From Tetracentron sinense (taxonomy: Eukaryota > Streptophyta > Magnoliopsida > Trochodendrales > Trochodendraceae): a stretch of 64,000 nt of DNA. The position numbers and the translations under genes were made by a program. The notes beneath the pieces are model-generated. The model did no database searches. It saw only the letters and a program-made list of their open reading frames with translations, and had not been told where the DNA came from. The stretch spans positions 10,730,501-10,794,500 of the forward strand of contig CM026571.1 in NCBI GenBank assembly GCA_015143295.1. Direction: 5' to 3'. Positions 54,905 to 64,000 of the stretch are shown here, in pieces (the first letter of the stretch is position 1; each line of letters opens with the position of its first letter).

Positions 54905-55923
54905 TCAACCCAAAAATTCCACCAGTTGTTGAAAGAGTGGAAACTTTAATTTGAAATCAGTTCGTGTAGAGAAAGGGGAGCACCACCATACTGCCCGAGC
55001 ATGGGTACACTCGACCAACAAATGGAACAAAGATTCAGAGTGGAGGGCGCAAAACAAACACAACGGATCCACCAGAATTCGTTTTCGAGCAATATTCTCA
55101 TTGATTGCAATTGCATTGTGCAAACACCGCCATATAAACCAAGATATTTTGGAAAGAATTGGGAGTTTCCAAAGTATCTTCCAGCCTCTGAATAGAGCCC
55201 AGAATTGGAACACGAGCCTCCCATCCTTTCCAACTGATTTCGAGCAATAAACAAGAGATATGTTGATCTGACCGTGAACTTCCCCGTGCTAGTGAAATGC
55301 CATAATAGTTTGTTCTCACAATAGTTGTGAGGTAGAGAAATTTTACGAATAGCTAGGACTTCCGCTTCAAAGAAAACTTAATTAAGTCGTGAAATATTCC
55401 AAGTTTTGGTAGTCTAGTCAATAAAATCAACCACCCTTAGCCAAATGCATCCCGATGGCCTAGGGGAAAAAGACTTTAAACCATACAACTCTAGGATCCA
55501 CTTATCATCCCAAGCAAGAAGGCTCTGGCCAAACCCAACACCCCACCTTAAACCCGAGTGCAACACAGTCCTTCCCGCTAAAATACTTTTCCAAGCCCAT
55601 GATGGGCGATGCACTCTGGCTTTGAGAAAATCCGTCCTGGGAAATTATATACCCTTTGCCAAGTGAGCCCAAACCGAATTAGGGTCGATTAACAGATTCC
55701 AACCCTGCTTAGCTAGAAGCACAAGGTTGAAAGATGCAAGATTGCGGAAGCCTGCTCCCCCTACGTCCTTACTCTGACACATGGACTTCCAGCTAATCCA
55801 ATGAGCTCTTGGCCTTTGATCATCTTGATCCCACCAAAAGTGTGATGCTTTGGCCTCAATTTCTGCACAAAGCGAGATTGGAAGCTTGAAACAGCTTATT
55901 GCATAAGAGAGAATGACCTGCAC
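54905..55923 (-). pseudogene. LINE RT tail and zf-RVT, broken frames
   Basis: Minus-strand pieces: VILSYAISCFKLPISLCAEI, KASHFWWDQDDQRPRAHWIS and GGAGFRNLASFNLVLLAKQG (55923-55645), SWAWKSILAGRTVLHSGLRW (about 55610), and zf-RVT KISWFIWRCLHNAIAINENI with CLFCALHSESLFHLLVECTH (55150-54990). Stops and shifts between the blocks show decay. Confidence 0.85.
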
Positions 55924-56173
55924 TATTGCTTTGATGAGAATACCCCGATCGGCCTTGTTGAGAAAGCGCCCATGTCAACTACTTAGCTTTGCCAAAACCC
56001 AATCCCAAATGTGCCCAAACAAGTGAGCTTTAGATCGGCCAAAAGACGAGGGCAATCCCAGATAGAGTCCCAAATTATACTATACTCTATAGCTACTTGC
56101 TGGAACTATGAATTTATAAGTAACCAAAAAACATATTAAAAAAAACTTGGCAACAATAGTCTTTGTAGCCAAT

Positions 56174-56525
56174 TGTCACGTGCGTATGTTTAGTCCCACA
56201 CCAGCCATGTACTGGACATTCCAGGTGATTGGTGTGGGAGTAGGCAGCATCTGAATTGACTAGTCACTTCGGTTGGCAAGCGCTCCGTGATAAGTGGTAT
56301 CAGAGCCGACCCAGAGACATTGGGGGTGTTGGACGAATTCATAGCACGTTGGGATTCAAGGGTGGATCCCCCTGACGAGGGCGTCAGGGATTTAGGCAGG
56401 AGAGCCTGTCATGTGTATATGTTTAGTCCTACACCAGCCATGTACTGGGTGTTTTGGGCCATTGGTGTGGGAGTAGGCAGCATTTGAATTGGCTAGTCAC
56501 TTCGGTTGGCAAGCGCTCTGTGACA
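56174..56525 (+). mobile_element. TRIM retrotransposon, complete, 119-bp LTRs
   Basis: LTRs at 56174-56292 and 56407-56525, both 119 bp, starting TGTCA and ending TGA[T/C]A. The primer site TGGTATCAGAGCC (56295-56307) follows the left LTR after a two-base gap (AG). The interior is 114 bp; GGCAGGAGAGCC before the right LTR is a weak polypurine tract. CAAT precedes the left LTR and follows the right one (4 bp). No coding capacity, so it depends on other elements for replication. The open frame at 56287-56487 is spurious. Confidence 0.93.
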
Positions 56526-56529
56526 CAAT

Positions 56530-57250
56530 GCTACAAAGAATCAATGAGATACTCACACATTTCTAAATGTCATTTATATTTTATTTGACATTTTTTTTGT
56601 GTTCTAGTGCTCCTAGCCCAAGACCACTCGTTGCCAAGTTTCACTCTTTATAGATGAGGAGTGCTAACTGCAATCGGAAGTTTATAAATTTTTTCCAAAG
56701 TCTCAAGTTAGGTGCGACACATGTCATTCGACCCCTTCAACAAGTTAAGAAAAGTAAGAGAAATGCTACAAACTTCCAAGCTCTCACCATAGTGGCCAAT
56801 GTGTCACTCATTTTCCCTCTTGCCTTCAATACCACTTGAGACCATTGCTTTATCCTTTGAAAAAAAAATTGTTTTGTTAAGTTCAAGGGGTAGCAACAAC
56901 ACGTGTTGAACGACGAGACTTTGGATAAATTTCAAATTCTGTGACTCGGGCTATCCCTCCTCTAAATATAATCGTGTAATTGGGTTAATGTTGACCAAAT
57001 TAGGGGTACTGCTGACCCTAAAATGGGTTTTAGAAGATCTAGCAACAAAATTGACAAAAAAAAAAAAAGTTCCATACAGTATGATTAGGTGCAACAGAGT
57101 GAATGCTGGAACAGTAGTGATGGAATCTCTATCGCCATTCGCCACTATAACTATCAGGGAAGATGCACAGAAAATTTGATTTAGGTAATCGGTTTTTAAA
57201 AATAATGGAATAACCAAAATTGCCCCTATGTTTAATGTCTTTACATGGAA
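56530..57250. other. Intergenic, no gene
   Basis: AT-rich. Small open frames on both strands near 56950-57217 mirror each other and show no motif. Confidence 0.4.
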
Positions 57251-57319
57251 AAAGACGGGTGGACGTTATTGTTGCTCACATATGGTGTGAACGGTACAAT
57301 ATTAAGGATCAACAACAAC

Positions 57320-57560
57320 GCTGTTGCACAAATGTGGCGGAAAAGGCATCACATCAGCCCTGCATTAAAATTTGATCTTTGTGCCTTCTCCACCACATTT
57401 GGACAATTGCTGGTATTTTATTTTATTTTTAATGGTAAACAAGGATGTTGTACAAATATGGCGGAGAAGGCATCACATCAGCCAATGTATGTACTGTATT
57501 AAAATTTGATCTTGGTGCCTTCTCCGCCACATTTGAGCAACAGCTGTGGTACTGTTGCTC
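57320..57560. repeat. Duplicated palindromic MITE
   Basis: Two copies (about 57322-57413 and 57440-57545) of a palindrome with arms CAAATGTGGCGGAAAAGGCA and TGCCTTCTCCACCACATTTG around TTAAAATTTGATCTT. Outer GTTGCTCA (about 57270) and TGAGCAAC (57534 and 57560) words enclose them. Confidence 0.65.
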
Positions 57561-57579
57561 ATCCTATGGTACCAACCCC

Positions 57580-59590
57580 CCTAAATTATATATATTTGCT
57601 TCCATTTGAATGCTGTGTGGGCCTGTGTTTGCCTCGTATATATACTGGGGGCCTGTCCTAGATTAGTGGCAAGTCGGGTTTGGGCATGGTGTTTTGGCCC
57701 ATGACAAACGTAGCTAGGCTGACCCATCTCAACTCTTGCCAAAGGACAACCACAAGAGATACAAATTGGTTAAATTATTGCATAAACTATTTAACAATCC
57801 CTTGTAGGCTATAGCTCACGAGCTTCCTGTTACCTACAATATTCGTACCGTAAACACTTCTTTTCATGGGCCAAACATGGTTTTAAGCTTCACTTGTAGG
57901 CCAATTATTCAAATGGGATGGGCTTAACTTTTTTTTTTAGGAAAGAACTAAGGCCCGAACCAAATACCCAGCGTAAAGCCGGCTATTGTCTGAGTAGTTT
58001 GGGCCTTGACATGATATTTCATTGTGGGCCTATCTACAAAGAGATCTCTTGCCTGGAGCAGGGAAGAATGGATCAGGTGACTTTTGTGTTTCTGCCAAGA
58101 TATTTAATTTTTTTTTAAAAAAGAGGCAAGAATTTTGGAGTAGCTTTATTGTTTCAGTAAGCTCCAAGGTTGCTCTGTTCAAAGGCAGAGTTAAGTAGAC
58201 AATGTAGTACAATCTTGCAGAGAGAGTTGGATCAAGTGCAGGTTAGTTGAACCTTCCAACTAGGTTTCCCTCATTTTTTCTTGCATAATTTAGAGTATTA
58301 TCAATTCATCATACATAACATATAAAAGGGATAGTTACCTAAATATGCCTGAAAATCAATATATTTATCCCTTACTCAGTAACTCTATGTTCGGTTGCTA
58401 AGAAATAAGTGAAATAAGAGAAAAGAAAAGAAAATGGGACAAAACTCAATTAAGAATTGTGTAAGAGATAAAATTCGTAATTTAATCTTGTGTTATGGCA
58501 AAAAGCGTGCTTTCGGTGTTAAACATTGGATACAAACTTATATGTGATTTTGAGTACGTATTCGTTGCATGTATAACAACGAATTCGTTGTGTCCTTCAC
58601 AACGGGAACACTGTTCTCTAGACAACGAACTTGTTGTCATCAAGACAACGAACCCGTTGTCATCGTCTTCGTTGTGAACAACAAACCCGTGCTTTATGTC
58701 GACAATGGGACTGACTTTTAGGAGCCGATCCTCAGAAGGTGATCATTTGTCTTTGACGTTAGGTGGAAAGCACTGTCATGACATTTATTGCTAGTCACCT
58801 CAGGTAAGTTTTCGATCCACAAACCGACTTAGAAATTGTAGGCTCCCGTGTGTGCTGCGCTCGTCATCAAATATGTCTGACATATTTGGTAATACGTGGT
58901 AAGCTTATGACATGGTCATCCAAGTCATCGATGGTCATCTATGGGCATCCCAAGCTTAATCTATAAATATCCTGGAGACTCAGTGCATAAGGATCGATCA
59001 AGGAATATCTGAACATAGTGCCTTAAATTTCACCTTAGTGTTATAAACTCTCAGTGTTATAAACTCTCAGTGTTTCAGTGCCTTTGTGATTTATAAGTTG
59101 TTTTTTTTTCGTTTAACTGACTTTAACATCGGAGTTGTTTCAGGGTGCGAACCCGCTTTCTCTCATTTTTGTTGTTTTTAATCTTATTTTCTTAATTGCT
59201 CTACCAACCCAGAAGCTATTGACGTGTAGAACCCGGAAGAAATATCCCCCACAAATTGTATTAGAAATCTACAATTTTCTTTCATTTTTCATATTTTCTA
59301 CTATCTTCACTGCAACCAAACATACCCTTGAGGATTCATTTTACCTCCCTAACCCTTACTAACATGACAAGACAAGCGATACTATTACCTTTATTCTCAA
59401 CATATATAATACTTCAAAATGGTACAACTATTATATGTCACATACTTTTGTCTTTTCAAATCATGTCATAATAATACAATTGCCATGGGAACCTTATGCA
59501 TGCAATGTAGATGAAGGTAGGTGGGAAGAAGAAGAATCTCCGTTTCCTTAACAACAATCAAACCATGTTTTTCATCATTTTATTGTGAGC
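57580..59590. other. Possible LTR remnant; no gene
   Basis: 58340-59150 has LTR-like features: TATAAATATCC at 58962-58972, repeated GTTATAAACTCTCAGT (59040-59073), and TTTAACTGACTTTAACATCGGAG (about 59112), a phrase common near the 3' end of plant LTRs. Palindromic ACAACGAA..TTGT words lie at 58576-58695. No paired LTR or primer site was found. Confidence 0.35.
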
Positions 59591-59621
59591 AAATGTATTT
59601 CTCATCTATTCATATTTATTA

Positions 59622-59752
59622 ACCCTCGAGGGTGTAGCCCAGTGGTCACTTGGACTTGGACGAACCGTAAACCCAGAGGGTCTCGAGTTCGATTCCTAGC
59701 TCCCCTCACTAACAATTGCATGGGGGTGGGGGTATTCCTGGTTTTTTTTTTT
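59622..59752 (+). mobile_element. tRNA-derived SINE with T-tract tail
   Basis: CCCTCGAGGGTGTAGCCC head, A box TAGCCCAGTGG (59634-59644), B box GTTCGATTC (59688-59696), short body ACAATTGCATGGGGGTGGGG, and a T-tract of 13 at 59741-59753. Sequence and spacing fit RNA polymerase III promoters. No clear target duplication. Confidence 0.8.
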
Positions 59753-60323
59753 TATATGTATATATGATATAGTTTTCTTTCACCTAGTATGCCTTGGGGC
59801 CTGCTGATCTTGCCATAAAAAGATAGGCCGTCCCCACCCCCTTGGTGACCTCCACACATTATATCAGTTTTATGGGTTTATTTTTATACTTTTGATATAT
59901 GTTATGGTTAGCTGGTTAGTTAAGTAGTTAATTGCCACTTTAAGTCAAAAGGTGTTCCATGGGGCCCATGTGAGTGGACCACATGCTCAATCATCAAACC
60001 AGTTTAACTAAACCCTCTGGAGTTTGTTGTTTCTAAATTCATGGGCTCTATGGACCTGGTGACAAAAGCCCATAGATCAAAATTAAAATTCAACGGTTAG
60101 AATTGAGATTGGCATTGAGAGTTCAAAAGGGGCATGCGACGTGGCACCAAACCCATCACCCCACCAGCCAAAGTCACCACTAAAAGAAGATAACAAAAAA
60201 AAACAAAGAAAAGCAAAAACAAAAACAAACCCTCAAGCCTCAAAAAACCCCCCCCATTTGTGTCAGAGAAAGAGAGAAATCAAAGATTTTCGATAGATAC
60301 TGAAATTATTCATAGTCTCTCTC

Positions 60324-62237
60324 ATGAACCCTAACAAAACCCAAGACCTGTTTCATCACCACCACACAATCATGGAAAAGCAAGAAGAATTACCAGAACC
60401 ACCACCAGAACCACCATTCTCTCTCTTTTCAATGCCAATGCCAGAAATTGTTGTTTTCCGAGATGAAGACGACGAAGACGAAGACTACGACAAGGCCGGC
60501 GATTCACCAAGCCCTTGCTCCTCCGATGCCGACGACTCCCACCACCGCGCCATCGTCGCCGTTTCCACCGGCGTCGTTCGTCAACCCCCGGCGCACATTA
60601 ACCCCGAACCCCATATCTCCTCCCAATTCTACACCTTTAATCGCGACTCTCATACCCTAATGGTCCGGTGCATTTTAGCGGGCCGTGTCGCTACGCCGGA
60701 CGAGATCCGTGTCGCCACGCCTCAGCCGGTCCTCAAGAGCTGGCGATCCGTCTGGAAAGATCGGAACGAGGACACGGCGTACCTTACGGCATGGAAGCGT
60801 ATCCAAGACAAGCTCAATGCGCATGTGGATGCTCATGGCAACGAAGTATTGTGTTTCAAGAACAATTCTCAGCAGTATGTATCGCATATCAATCAGTGGC
60901 AGGATATCGTGACGAGTTTCCATGGCGACGCCGATCTCAAACACTTAGGGCTTAAGGAGACAATCGACAGGATCAAGCAGGTATGGACTGTAGGTGCCAA
61001 ATTTTACGGAATTCCCGAATCTTTTATTAGGGTTTGTGTTGCTTCGTGTGCTGTATGCTCGGATGCATCAGGGTCTGCCCCGAGAACTAAAAGGCGAAGA
61101 TTTGAATACACTGAATCATTTGATGTTCCGGCAAAGGAAGTCCCTCAGAGGCTTCAGCAATTGGCGGCGAAGCATAAGGTTGTGCTCTGTATTCGACAGA
61201 AGTATATCAGGTACAAGCCGTTCATGGCTGAGGTTAAGGATTATGCTTGCCACCGGGCTGGTGAGCCTGCGGCAGCCAAGAAATCTAGGATTTTGAAGCG
61301 GGAACCTTATGCGTCAAAGCGGTGTGGGTGTGGGTTTCGGATTAGGGCAATTGTTCCAATTGCAAATTATAATGAGAAGGACAAAACGTTTGTGTATCAG
61401 GAAGAAGGCATGGCTGTGTTCAAGCTGTATGCTGTGCATTCGGGGCACGAGCCAGGGCCGTTGGATGGGAATGCGAGGATTATACATAGGGTTGTTGGGC
61501 ATAAAGGTGGGTTCTTGATGGATCAGGAGGCTGTTTATGGGATGAGTGAGGACACGGAGACGGATGCATTTAGCCTGATGAGGAAGGACGAGGGGGATTT
61601 GCAGCTTACGGTTTTGCACCAGGTGCAGGAACTTGGGGTTGAAGTTGGGTTGTTGGAAGGGAAAATTGCAAAAGTGCCGCAGGAGCTGTTGGGCTCGGTG
61701 TCTCGAGAACTGTCGGATATCGTGAATAGAGTTAGGAGTATAAGGGAAGATGCTTCCAGGCCAGTTGGGCTGCTTCATGATAAGCAGCATTCGGATGATA
61801 TGTTGGTGGGAGAGAGTGATCTGGCACATTGGAATGATCACCACCATGATGGAATGTATGGGGATGGTAAGGTGAGGGAGTTGATCGAGGAAGATGACAC
61901 TTTCGAACAGACACTAGGGGATGTTGTGCCTTCTTGGGACAGGATAAGGACAGAGTGTAGGAGTAGGAAGGATCTGATGGGTGAGAACTGTAAATCCGAT
62001 AAGTGGTTGAAGGATGCATGCGGTGTGTTTGATGAGAAGAGCATTCTTGACTGTGAGGATTCTAAACTTATCAAGCCTATAAGGCATGATGGGACAATCG
62101 TGACAGATGCAGGTCTTGTCGGTATACAGGTAGACAGTTTCTATCCTGAGAATTCCAAGTGGTACGATTCTCCTTGTGGTTTGGATCCTGGTGCAGATTG
62201 TGGGGATAGTGGATTCAGGGACGGGGAGATTGTGTAG
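60324..62237 (+). CDS. 637-residue probable nuclear protein, FAR1/WRKY-GCM1-like finger
   Basis: A single uninterrupted 637-codon frame of clearly higher GC than its surroundings. Its minus and alternate-frame ORFs are shadows. Features: an acidic run DEDDEDEDYD (48-57); a central conserved-looking block RSVWKDRNEDTAYLTAWKRI; C238-x3-C242-x2-C245; a basic TKRRR (255-259), likely nuclear signal; then C309...C334GC336...H372SGH375, which resembles the C-x~25-C-x~n-H-x-H finger of FAR1/WRKY-GCM1 proteins although the histidine spacing is 2. The C-terminal part is acidic with a probable helix (430-475). No transposase core follows, unlike MULE proteins. I take it as a conserved plant gene of unknown role. 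Two early ATGs (60324 and 60372) are possible starts; I chose the first. Confidence 0.88.
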   Translation: MNPNKTQDLFHHHHTIMEKQEELPEPPPEPPFSLFSMPMPEIVVFRDEDDEDEDYDKAGDSPSPCSSDADDSHHRAIVAVSTGVVRQPPAHINPEPHISSQFYTFNRDSHTLMVRCILAGRVATPDEIRVATPQPVLKSWRSVWKDRNEDTAYLTAWKRIQDKLNAHVDAHGNEVLCFKNNSQQYVSHINQWQDIVTSFHGDADLKHLGLKETIDRIKQVWTVGAKFYGIPESFIRVCVASCAVCSDASGSAPRTKRRRFEYTESFDVPAKEVPQRLQQLAAKHKVVLCIRQKYIRYKPFMAEVKDYACHRAGEPAAAKKSRILKREPYASKRCGCGFRIRAIVPIANYNEKDKTFVYQEEGMAVFKLYAVHSGHEPGPLDGNARIIHRVVGHKGGFLMDQEAVYGMSEDTETDAFSLMRKDEGDLQLTVLHQVQELGVEVGLLEGKIAKVPQELLGSVSRELSDIVNRVRSIREDASRPVGLLHDKQHSDDMLVGESDLAHWNDHHHDGMYGDGKVRELIEEDDTFEQTLGDVVPSWDRIRTECRSRKDLMGENCKSDKWLKDACGVFDEKSILDCEDSKLIKPIRHDGTIVTDAGLVGIQVDSFYPENSKWYDSPCGLDPGADCGDSGFRDGEIV

Positions 62238-63309
62238 TCTTGGAGAACTGGGTTTACCCACTCTACATAGTTATAATTTTATAAGGTGCCATTCGTCCCT
62301 TTCTTGAAGTTGGAAGTGGGTTGTATATTGTGTATACAAAAGGTCAGAAACTCTCACACATGCTTTGGGTATCTTTACCGCATTGTGGTTCTGTAAAGTA
62401 TCCCTGTTGGATTTCTCTGCACAGGATTTCTTTGATAACTTTGTTAACCATGTTTTCTAGGCCTTTGAGCTTTTAAACTTGATCTTCTTACAATGCATGT
62501 CCGTTACTATCTCCTTCTGCTGTTATTATTTGACATTCTTGTACTTAATATTTATATTTTGTACCCTCTTCCTGATCACATTTTTATACCCTCTTCCTGA
62601 TCACATTTTGATTTAGAGTCTTTTCTATATGTTGTTAGTTTTGTCCCATCTACGTGCATTATGCTGAACTTCTGTTGCTAAAAATTAGTAAAAGGATCTA
62701 TACTCTATTTCAAGAGCAGTTTGAGCCACTCACTATGCTTTACCCATGAGCTAGTAGCTGCGGAAGCCATGCCACTCCTGCTTTTGGAGCAAGATGTTTG
62801 GAAGATCTGCAGGTAGCCACTTGCCTAACATTGCCTCTCTTACTTTCTCTCATCCATTAGTAAATGTTAATTTTAATTACTTTGTAGTCTTACATGCAAT
62901 GTTTTACACGACTTATTATTTCTTCTGCATATTTTTTATAAAGTCCTTTGGTGATAGCTTAATATAATAACAGAGTAGAAAACTCTTTATAGTGGGTGAA
63001 TGGTTTTTAACATTGAAGAAGAATTATAGTTTCATCATACATTGTTTTCTGTTGATTCCTCATGCCTAAATTAAGAGATTTTCTTTCCGGTTATTATACT
63101 TATTCTGCATTGATGATATGCACATGTTCTTTGCTCAAACAAAAAGGTCCATGATTTTGTAGGGATGTGCTTTCATCTTCCATAGTGCTTTTGCTAATCT
63201 TTCGTCAACGTTAATCCCCTCATAAATATTCTTTCTTCAAGAGTGCATTACCAGCCTTCAGGTGTTCTTCATGTCGGTCTTCATATTACCCTTGTCGGTT
63301 TTCAAGCAC
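62238..63309. other. 3' flank of the 637-residue gene
   Basis: AT-rich, with a short duplication of TACCCTCTTCCTGATCACATTTT (62562 and 62587). No exon seen. Confidence 0.45.
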
Positions 63310-63490
63310 CTTAAAATTATTGTTGGAAGACGGGAGGGATAGGAAGAGATTCCATCTGGTGAAATGGAAATGGGTTTGTTGCCCTAAGGAGTATCAAGGT
63401 GTGGGTGTGGGTGTGGGCTTTAGGTGGCTCAGTTGCATGAACAAGGCGTTGATGAGGGAGGGGTGGCTTTGGCGCTTCAATTCTTAGAGT
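63310..63490 (+). pseudogene. LINE RT relic
   Basis: Reads EDGRDRKRFHLVKWKWVCCP, then GVGVGVGFRWLSCMNKALMR and EGWLWRF. This is the block after the RT palm in plant LINEs (FHLV.W..VC.P, GLG.R......N.ALL.KW.WRF). No other LINE part is attached within the window. Confidence 0.75.
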
Positions 63491-64000
63491 AGTGGGGCCT
63501 ATGTTTGTACTTTCAGATACTCATGCGATCTAAACCAAGTCACTACTTTTATTGGATTTGGAGTCTAAAAGGACCATTAAGGTACAAGGTCAACTGTGGG
63601 ATTAATCAAGATTTGTGGTAGGTTGTGGCAACAGGATTCCGTTCTAGGAGGACATTTGTAGTGTGGTCCTTTATTTGTTTCATTTAGCTTTGCTTTCCTT
63701 TCCTCTCTTTAGCTCTTTTTTCTTGTAGTAGCTTTTTTCCTTTCAGCTTTTGGGTTCACTCTCCTGTGATCCCCTTTGCTGGTTTGTAATCTCTTTTTGT
63801 TCCTATATTTATATATACTCTGATTTCCCGAAAATAAGAAAAGAAAAGAAGATTCTGTTCTAGGAGGACATTTGTAGTGTCAGTAAATTCTACGATGTGC
63901 TTGGACCTCACAGATTTGCTACTTTCATAGAAGTGGCTTTGGCGCTTCAATTCTTAGAGTAGTGGGGCCTATGTTTGTACTTTCAGATACTCATGCGATC
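63463..64000. repeat. Direct repeats in a LINE relic
   Basis: A 68-bp block starting GTGGCTTTGGCGCTTCAATT occurs at 63463 and again at 63933, running to the window edge without visible difference. A second pair, GTTCTAGGAGGACATTTGTA, lies at 63641 and 63858. The area seems to have been duplicated in overlapping pieces. Confidence 0.75.

Larger units (their letters stand above)
54111..56078 (-). mobile_element. 5'-truncated LINE, minus, 15-bp target duplication
   Basis: Flanks ACTATACTCTATAAC (54096-54110) and ACTATACTCTATAGC (56079-56093), 14 of 15. The T-tract at 54111-54126 is the poly(A) tail of the minus strand. Contains RT C-terminus, zf-RVT and RNase H. Everything upstream of the RT thumb is missing, as usual for incomplete LINE insertion. 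Confidence 0.92.

Noticed and set aside
59622-59752. Possible genuine tRNA gene
   Set aside because: The A and B boxes are present, but no cloverleaf with acceptor stem can be closed and a T-tract and body follow, so it is a SINE.
61314-61847. 177-codon minus frame opposite the 637-residue gene
   Set aside because: It is the antisense shadow of a strongly coding frame.

Overview
The window is nuclear DNA of a flowering plant. The evidence is a two-exon LOB-domain (LBD) transcription factor gene, GT-AG introns, and plant-type transposons of nearly every class: Copia, L1 LINEs, tRNA-derived SINEs, TRIMs, Helitrons with GCATCGC hairpins, PIF/Harbinger-like and hAT-like MITEs. The sequence is AT-rich and almost wholly built of repeats. 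The species cannot be named from this.

Layout. 1.7-8.0 kb: a near-complete Helitron on + with Rep (HUH) and PIF1-type helicase, broken by a frameshift and ending in a clear hairpin and CTAG. A 352-bp mini-Helitron is joined directly to its 3' end. 8.4-10.6 kb: MITE cluster. 10.7-11.15 kb: weak minus-strand exon candidates. 12-19 kb: Copia scraps and minus-strand Helitron ends. 19.9-25.1 kb: a Copia copy with its 5' half inverted, carrying a 2.1-kb solo LTR and hAT-like insertions. 27.4-39.6 kb: a compound locus. Here a Copia element has inverted LTRs, both U5 ends facing outward and a shared GTTAT target duplication. It was later invaded by a 7.6-kb LINE and three hAT-like elements. 41-48 kb: SINEs, a degenerate Helitron, minisatellites and palindromic MITEs. 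49.0-52.0 kb: the LBD gene, with a TRIM in its intron. 52.4-53.9 kb: a run of palindromic MITEs. 54.1-56.1 kb: a 5'-truncated minus-strand LINE with a 15-bp target duplication. 56.2-56.5 kb: a complete TRIM. 60.3-62.2 kb: an intronless gene for a 637-residue, probably nuclear protein. 63.3-64.0 kb: a LINE relic.

Only two host genes are well supported: the LBD gene and the 637-residue gene. They lie about 8 kb apart on + and nothing shows that they work together. The main interest is the order of transposon insertions and two unusual classes. One is a set of nine 8-bp-TSD elements whose bodies are built from short repeated words, different in each family. The other is the palindromic Copia insertion.
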